Both the position numbers and the translations under genes were made by a program. Below the pieces are notes generated by a model that did no database searches, was not told the DNA's origin, and saw only the letters and a list, made by a program, of their open reading frames with translations. From Eubacterium sp. (GTDB lineage Bacteria; Bacillota; Clostridia; Oscillospirales; Acutalibacteraceae), in NCBI GenBank assembly GCA_029050995.1, contig JAIDLO010000262.1:1-18235 (forward strand): DNA of 18,235 nt. The letters are read 5' to 3'. Positions 16,280 to 18,235 of the stretch are shown in pieces (position 1 is the first letter of the stretch; each line of letters begins with the position of its first letter).

Positions 16280-16618
16280 TTAAAAATTCATATTATTCCA
16301 GCCCCATTGGGTTGAGCCGTTATACTTAACATAAAGCTTATCCGCAGGAATAGAAAGCTCATCTTCAAAAATTTTGCAGACCTCTTTTGTCATATTCTCA
16401 CACTGCTCATCAGTCGGCTGACCGAAAATGGAAATATCAACAAAAGCCATAGGCGTTTCCTCGCCCTTGAAATACATAGAGCATTTATCATCAAGGCTGA
16501 TCATAAGCCAGCTTTCACTTTTATTAAAAACTTCTATTGCCTTACCAAGCTTTGCTTTTAAAGCAATTTCCTTTTCTTTTGAGATTTCAACATTTGTATT
16601 CGTATTAATAAACGGCAT
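16280..16618 (-). CDS. MIF/phenylpyruvate tautomerase family protein
   Basis: The 112-residue cytoplasmic protein belongs to the tautomerase superfamily, MIF branch. Proline follows the initiator Met (MPFINTNTNV) and would be the catalytic N-terminal base after Met removal. K33 in FNKSESWLMISL sits where MIF has its active-site lysine, and the C-terminus WGWNNMNF is typical. Family trimers tautomerise phenylpyruvate and related keto acids, but the bacterial physiological substrate is generally unclear. AAAGGAG precedes the ATG and a good promoter lies at 16650-16678. It is the first gene of a two-gene operon with the anSME-like protein. Confidence 0.88.
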   Translation of the reverse strand: MPFINTNTNVEISKEKEIALKAKLGKAIEVFNKSESWLMISLDDKCSMYFKGEETPMAFVDISIFGQPTDEQCENMTKEVCKIFEDELSIPADKLYVKYNGSTQWGWNNMNF

Positions 16619-16649
16619 AATAAAACTCCTTTATTTATTTGATACAAAT

Positions 16650-16678
16650 ATTTTATTATAATTAATAAACTAAGTCAA
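16650..16678 (-). promoter_or_regulatory. Sigma-A type promoter for the tautomerase-radical SAM operon
   Basis: TTGACT (16678-16673) and TAAAAT (16655-16650) are separated by 17 bases on the minus strand. Transcription would start near 16643, about 25 bases before the tautomerase ATG. Confidence 0.7.
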
Positions 16679-16686
16679 TAGAGCAC

Positions 16687-16715
16687 TTGTAAATGCAAGC
16701 CTTTAATGTTAGAAT
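16687..16715 (+). promoter_or_regulatory. Sigma-A type promoter for ppa
   Basis: TTGTAA (16687-16692) and TAGAAT (16710-16715) are separated by 17 bases. Transcription would start near 16722, just before AAGGAG at 16724-16729, so the leader is very short. The -35 box lies 8 bases from the -35 box of the divergent promoter. Confidence 0.6.
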
Positions 16716-16739
16716 AGGCAGTGAAGGAGATGACTTGAT

Positions 16740-17273
16740 ATGAATATATGGCACGATATATCCCCGAAAAGAATCAGAAAAGACAGGTTTTATGCTGTTA
16801 TTGAAATTTCAAAGGGCGGAAAAAACAAATATGAGCTTGATAAGGAAACAGGTATGCTGAAGCTGGACAGAGTTTTGTTTACCTCAACCCACTACCCTGC
16901 GAACTACGGTTTTATTCCAAGAACTTATGCAAGCGACAAGGACCCGCTTGATGTGCTTGTGCTTTGCAGTGAGAAAATCCAGCCGATGACGATTGTTGAA
17001 TGTATGCCGATCGGTGTTCTTATTATGGAGGACGGCGGCGATAAGGACGAAAAGATTATCGCTGTACCCGTAAACGATCCAAACTATAATTGCTATCATA
17101 ATATCGATCAGCTTCCAAACCACAGATTTGAAGAAATCAAGCATTTCTTTGAGGTTTATAAAACACTTGAAAAAGACAAAAGCACCTCTGTTTTTGAATT
17201 TAAAAACAGAGACGCTGCCGAAGAATTAATCGAAATCTGCATTGAAGAATACATAAAGAATTTTCAGATGTAA
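16740..17273 (+). CDS. ppa: Family I inorganic pyrophosphatase
   Basis: The 177-residue cytoplasmic enzyme hydrolyses pyrophosphate to phosphate, pulling biosynthetic reactions forward. It has EISKGGKNKYE (22-32), HYPANYGFIP (51-60), the metal-binding DKDPLDVLVL (66-75) and EDGGDKDEKIIAVP (97-110), with the expected cluster of aspartates at 66, 68, 71, 98, 101 and 103. HFFEVYKTLE then follows. Length fits the bacterial hexameric form. AAGGAGA lies 9 bases before the ATG. It is transcribed alone and ends at a terminator shared with the converging ABC permease. Confidence 0.95.
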   Translation: MNIWHDISPKRIRKDRFYAVIEISKGGKNKYELDKETGMLKLDRVLFTSTHYPANYGFIPRTYASDKDPLDVLVLCSEKIQPMTIVECMPIGVLIMEDGGDKDEKIIAVPVNDPNYNCYHNIDQLPNHRFEEIKHFFEVYKTLEKDKSTSVFEFKNRDAAEELIEICIEEYIKNFQM

Positions 17274-17311
17274 AAGAGGTTTATACAAAGGAATATATTG
17301 ATAGAAACACC

Positions 17312-17347
17312 AAAAAATAAAGGCTCGTTAAACGAGCCTTATTTTTT
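17312..17347. terminator. Bidirectional rho-independent terminator
   Basis: AAGGCTCG pairs with CGAGCCTT around TTAAA. An A-rich left flank pairs with the T run on the right, with one bulged A. It serves ppa and, on the minus strand, the ABC permease, whose stop codon (17346-17348) lies at its edge. Confidence 0.85.
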
Positions 17348-18235
17348 ATGCATTTCGCATTGCTTTGATGATTGATGAAAGCTTTGGAGCAGCACCATAA
17401 AGAAGAATACCTGTACGATAGATTTTAGCTGAAACAAAGCCAACACCTATTACTGAGGCAACAAGTATTATGATTGAAATTACAATTTCATATAGCGGTA
17501 CACTGCTCATTGTTATCCTTGTAAACATAACAATCGGAGATGTAAACGGAATATAGGAGCATATTTTCATTAAAATGCTATCCACATTGCCTCCTGCAAA
17601 AGAGAAAACATCAACCATAAATGCAATGATAAACAGGAAGGTTACAGGCATAACCGATGTGTTAATATCTTCAAGCTTTGACGCAGTTGAGCCGATTGCT
17701 CCATATAAGAATGCATAAAGGAAAAACCCGAGCAAGAAGAAAATAAGCATATAAAGCAGAATATGAGCAGGAATATTGAATATGGAAGCAACAAAATCAA
17801 TATCGGATAAATAAGATTTATTGATATTATAGCAGGCAAATGCTGTTCCGAATATAGCTACAAGCTGAATAAGCCCTGCAAGGCAGGAAGAAACTACCTT
17901 TCCGAATATCATACTTGTTGGGTTTACGCTTGTTATAAGAAGCTCCATAGCACGAGAGCTTTTTTCCGAAGCAACATTCGTTGCAACCATTTGACCATAA
18001 ATAAGAATGACCATGTAAAGTGCAAAAATCATAATATAAGCATAAAAGAAATTCTGCATCTGGTCTTTTCCAAGGGTAATAGAATCGTGACTAATCTGAA
18101 GATTCAAAATCTGATTTGCTTCATCAGCAGGAATCCCGTTTTGCACCATAGCCGACATCTGATAAGCTGATTTCAAAATTTCATCTGCAACAGCAGTATT
18201 AACATCATAAAGCGAAAGGTCATTTACATAATAAG
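17346..18235 (-). CDS. ABC-2 type transporter permease (NatB/YhaP-like), partial
   Basis: The frame is open to the right edge, so the N-terminus is missing. The visible part is 296 residues. It begins with the end of a soluble extracellular loop, then about six membrane segments. The first is followed by NVASEKSSRAMELLITSVNP and GKVV, the cytoplasmic coupling motif of NatB-like exporters. Such permeases pair with an ATPase (NatA type) to export sodium, drugs or peptides. The ATPase is not visible here and would be expected just upstream, beyond the window. A TTG at 18176 could be read as a start, but coding continues in frame before it, so it is probably internal. Confidence 0.85.
   Translation of the reverse strand, partial: YYVNDLSLYDVNTAVADEILKSAYQMSAMVQNGIPADEANQILNLQISHDSITLGKDQMQNFFYAYIMIFALYMVILIYGQMVATNVASEKSSRAMELLITSVNPTSMIFGKVVSSCLAGLIQLVAIFGTAFACYNINKSYLSDIDFVASIFNIPAHILLYMLIFFLLGFFLYAFLYGAIGSTASKLEDINTSVMPVTFLFIIAFMVDVFSFAGGNVDSILMKICSYIPFTSPIVMFTRITMSSVPLYEIVISIIILVASVIGVGFVSAKIYRTGILLYGAAPKLSSIIKAMRNA

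Noticed and set aside
15056..16739. RiPP precursor peptide for the radical SAM/SPASM protein
   Set aside because: I looked in the gaps on both sides of the operon and found no short open frame with a ribosome binding site. The protein motifs fit anSME better than known RiPP maturases.

Overview
This window looks like ordinary chromosome from a low-GC Gram-positive anaerobe (Bacillota, class Clostridia, probably a gut Oscillospirales/Ruminococcus-like lineage). The evidence is moderate AT richness, strong AGGAGG-type ribosome binding sites, TTG and GTG starts, formate-tetrahydrofolate ligase, an anaerobic sulfatase-maturase-type radical SAM enzyme, and the Firmicutes CdaA-CdaR pair. I see no phage, transposon, CRISPR, tRNA or rRNA, and no stretch over 300 bases without a gene.

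Left arm (1-6818, minus strand). One tight operon reads fhs, tsaE, tsaB, rpiB, a large GT-C-like membrane protein, a GT2 polyprenyl-phosphate-type glycosyltransferase, and a membrane protein cut by the window edge. Gaps run from a 1-base overlap to 28 bases. A clear promoter precedes fhs. The operon joins one-carbon metabolism, tRNA t6A synthesis and pentose phosphate chemistry to an envelope-glycosylation module.

Centre (6780-12510). An AT-rich divergent promoter region, containing a 15-base palindrome, also drives a SEDS (RodA/FtsW) gene to the right. That gene ends at a strong terminator shared with a convergent orphan gene of unknown function. Next, on the minus strand, come cdaA-cdaR (cyclic di-AMP synthase and its regulator) and, upstream of them, a two-gene unit of a small DUF3343 (Se/S carrier-like) protein and a class V aminotransferase of cysteine desulfurase type.

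Right arm (12460-18235). A GPH-type MFS transporter carries an unusual cytoplasmic tail of about 320 residues rich in Lys, Ala and Glu. Its terminator overlaps the ribosome binding site of the DUF3343 gene. Upstream lies a two-gene operon (MIF-family tautomerase, then the anSME-like radical SAM protein). It fires divergently from ppa (inorganic pyrophosphatase), with the two -35 boxes 8 bases apart. A partial ABC-2 permease converges on ppa at a shared terminator.

Most genes are recognisable housekeeping. I do not see a clear new defence or mobile system. The best leads are the tailed MFS protein, the terminator/ribosome-binding-site overlap, the sulfatase-less maturase beside a tautomerase, and the GT-C/GT2 envelope module.
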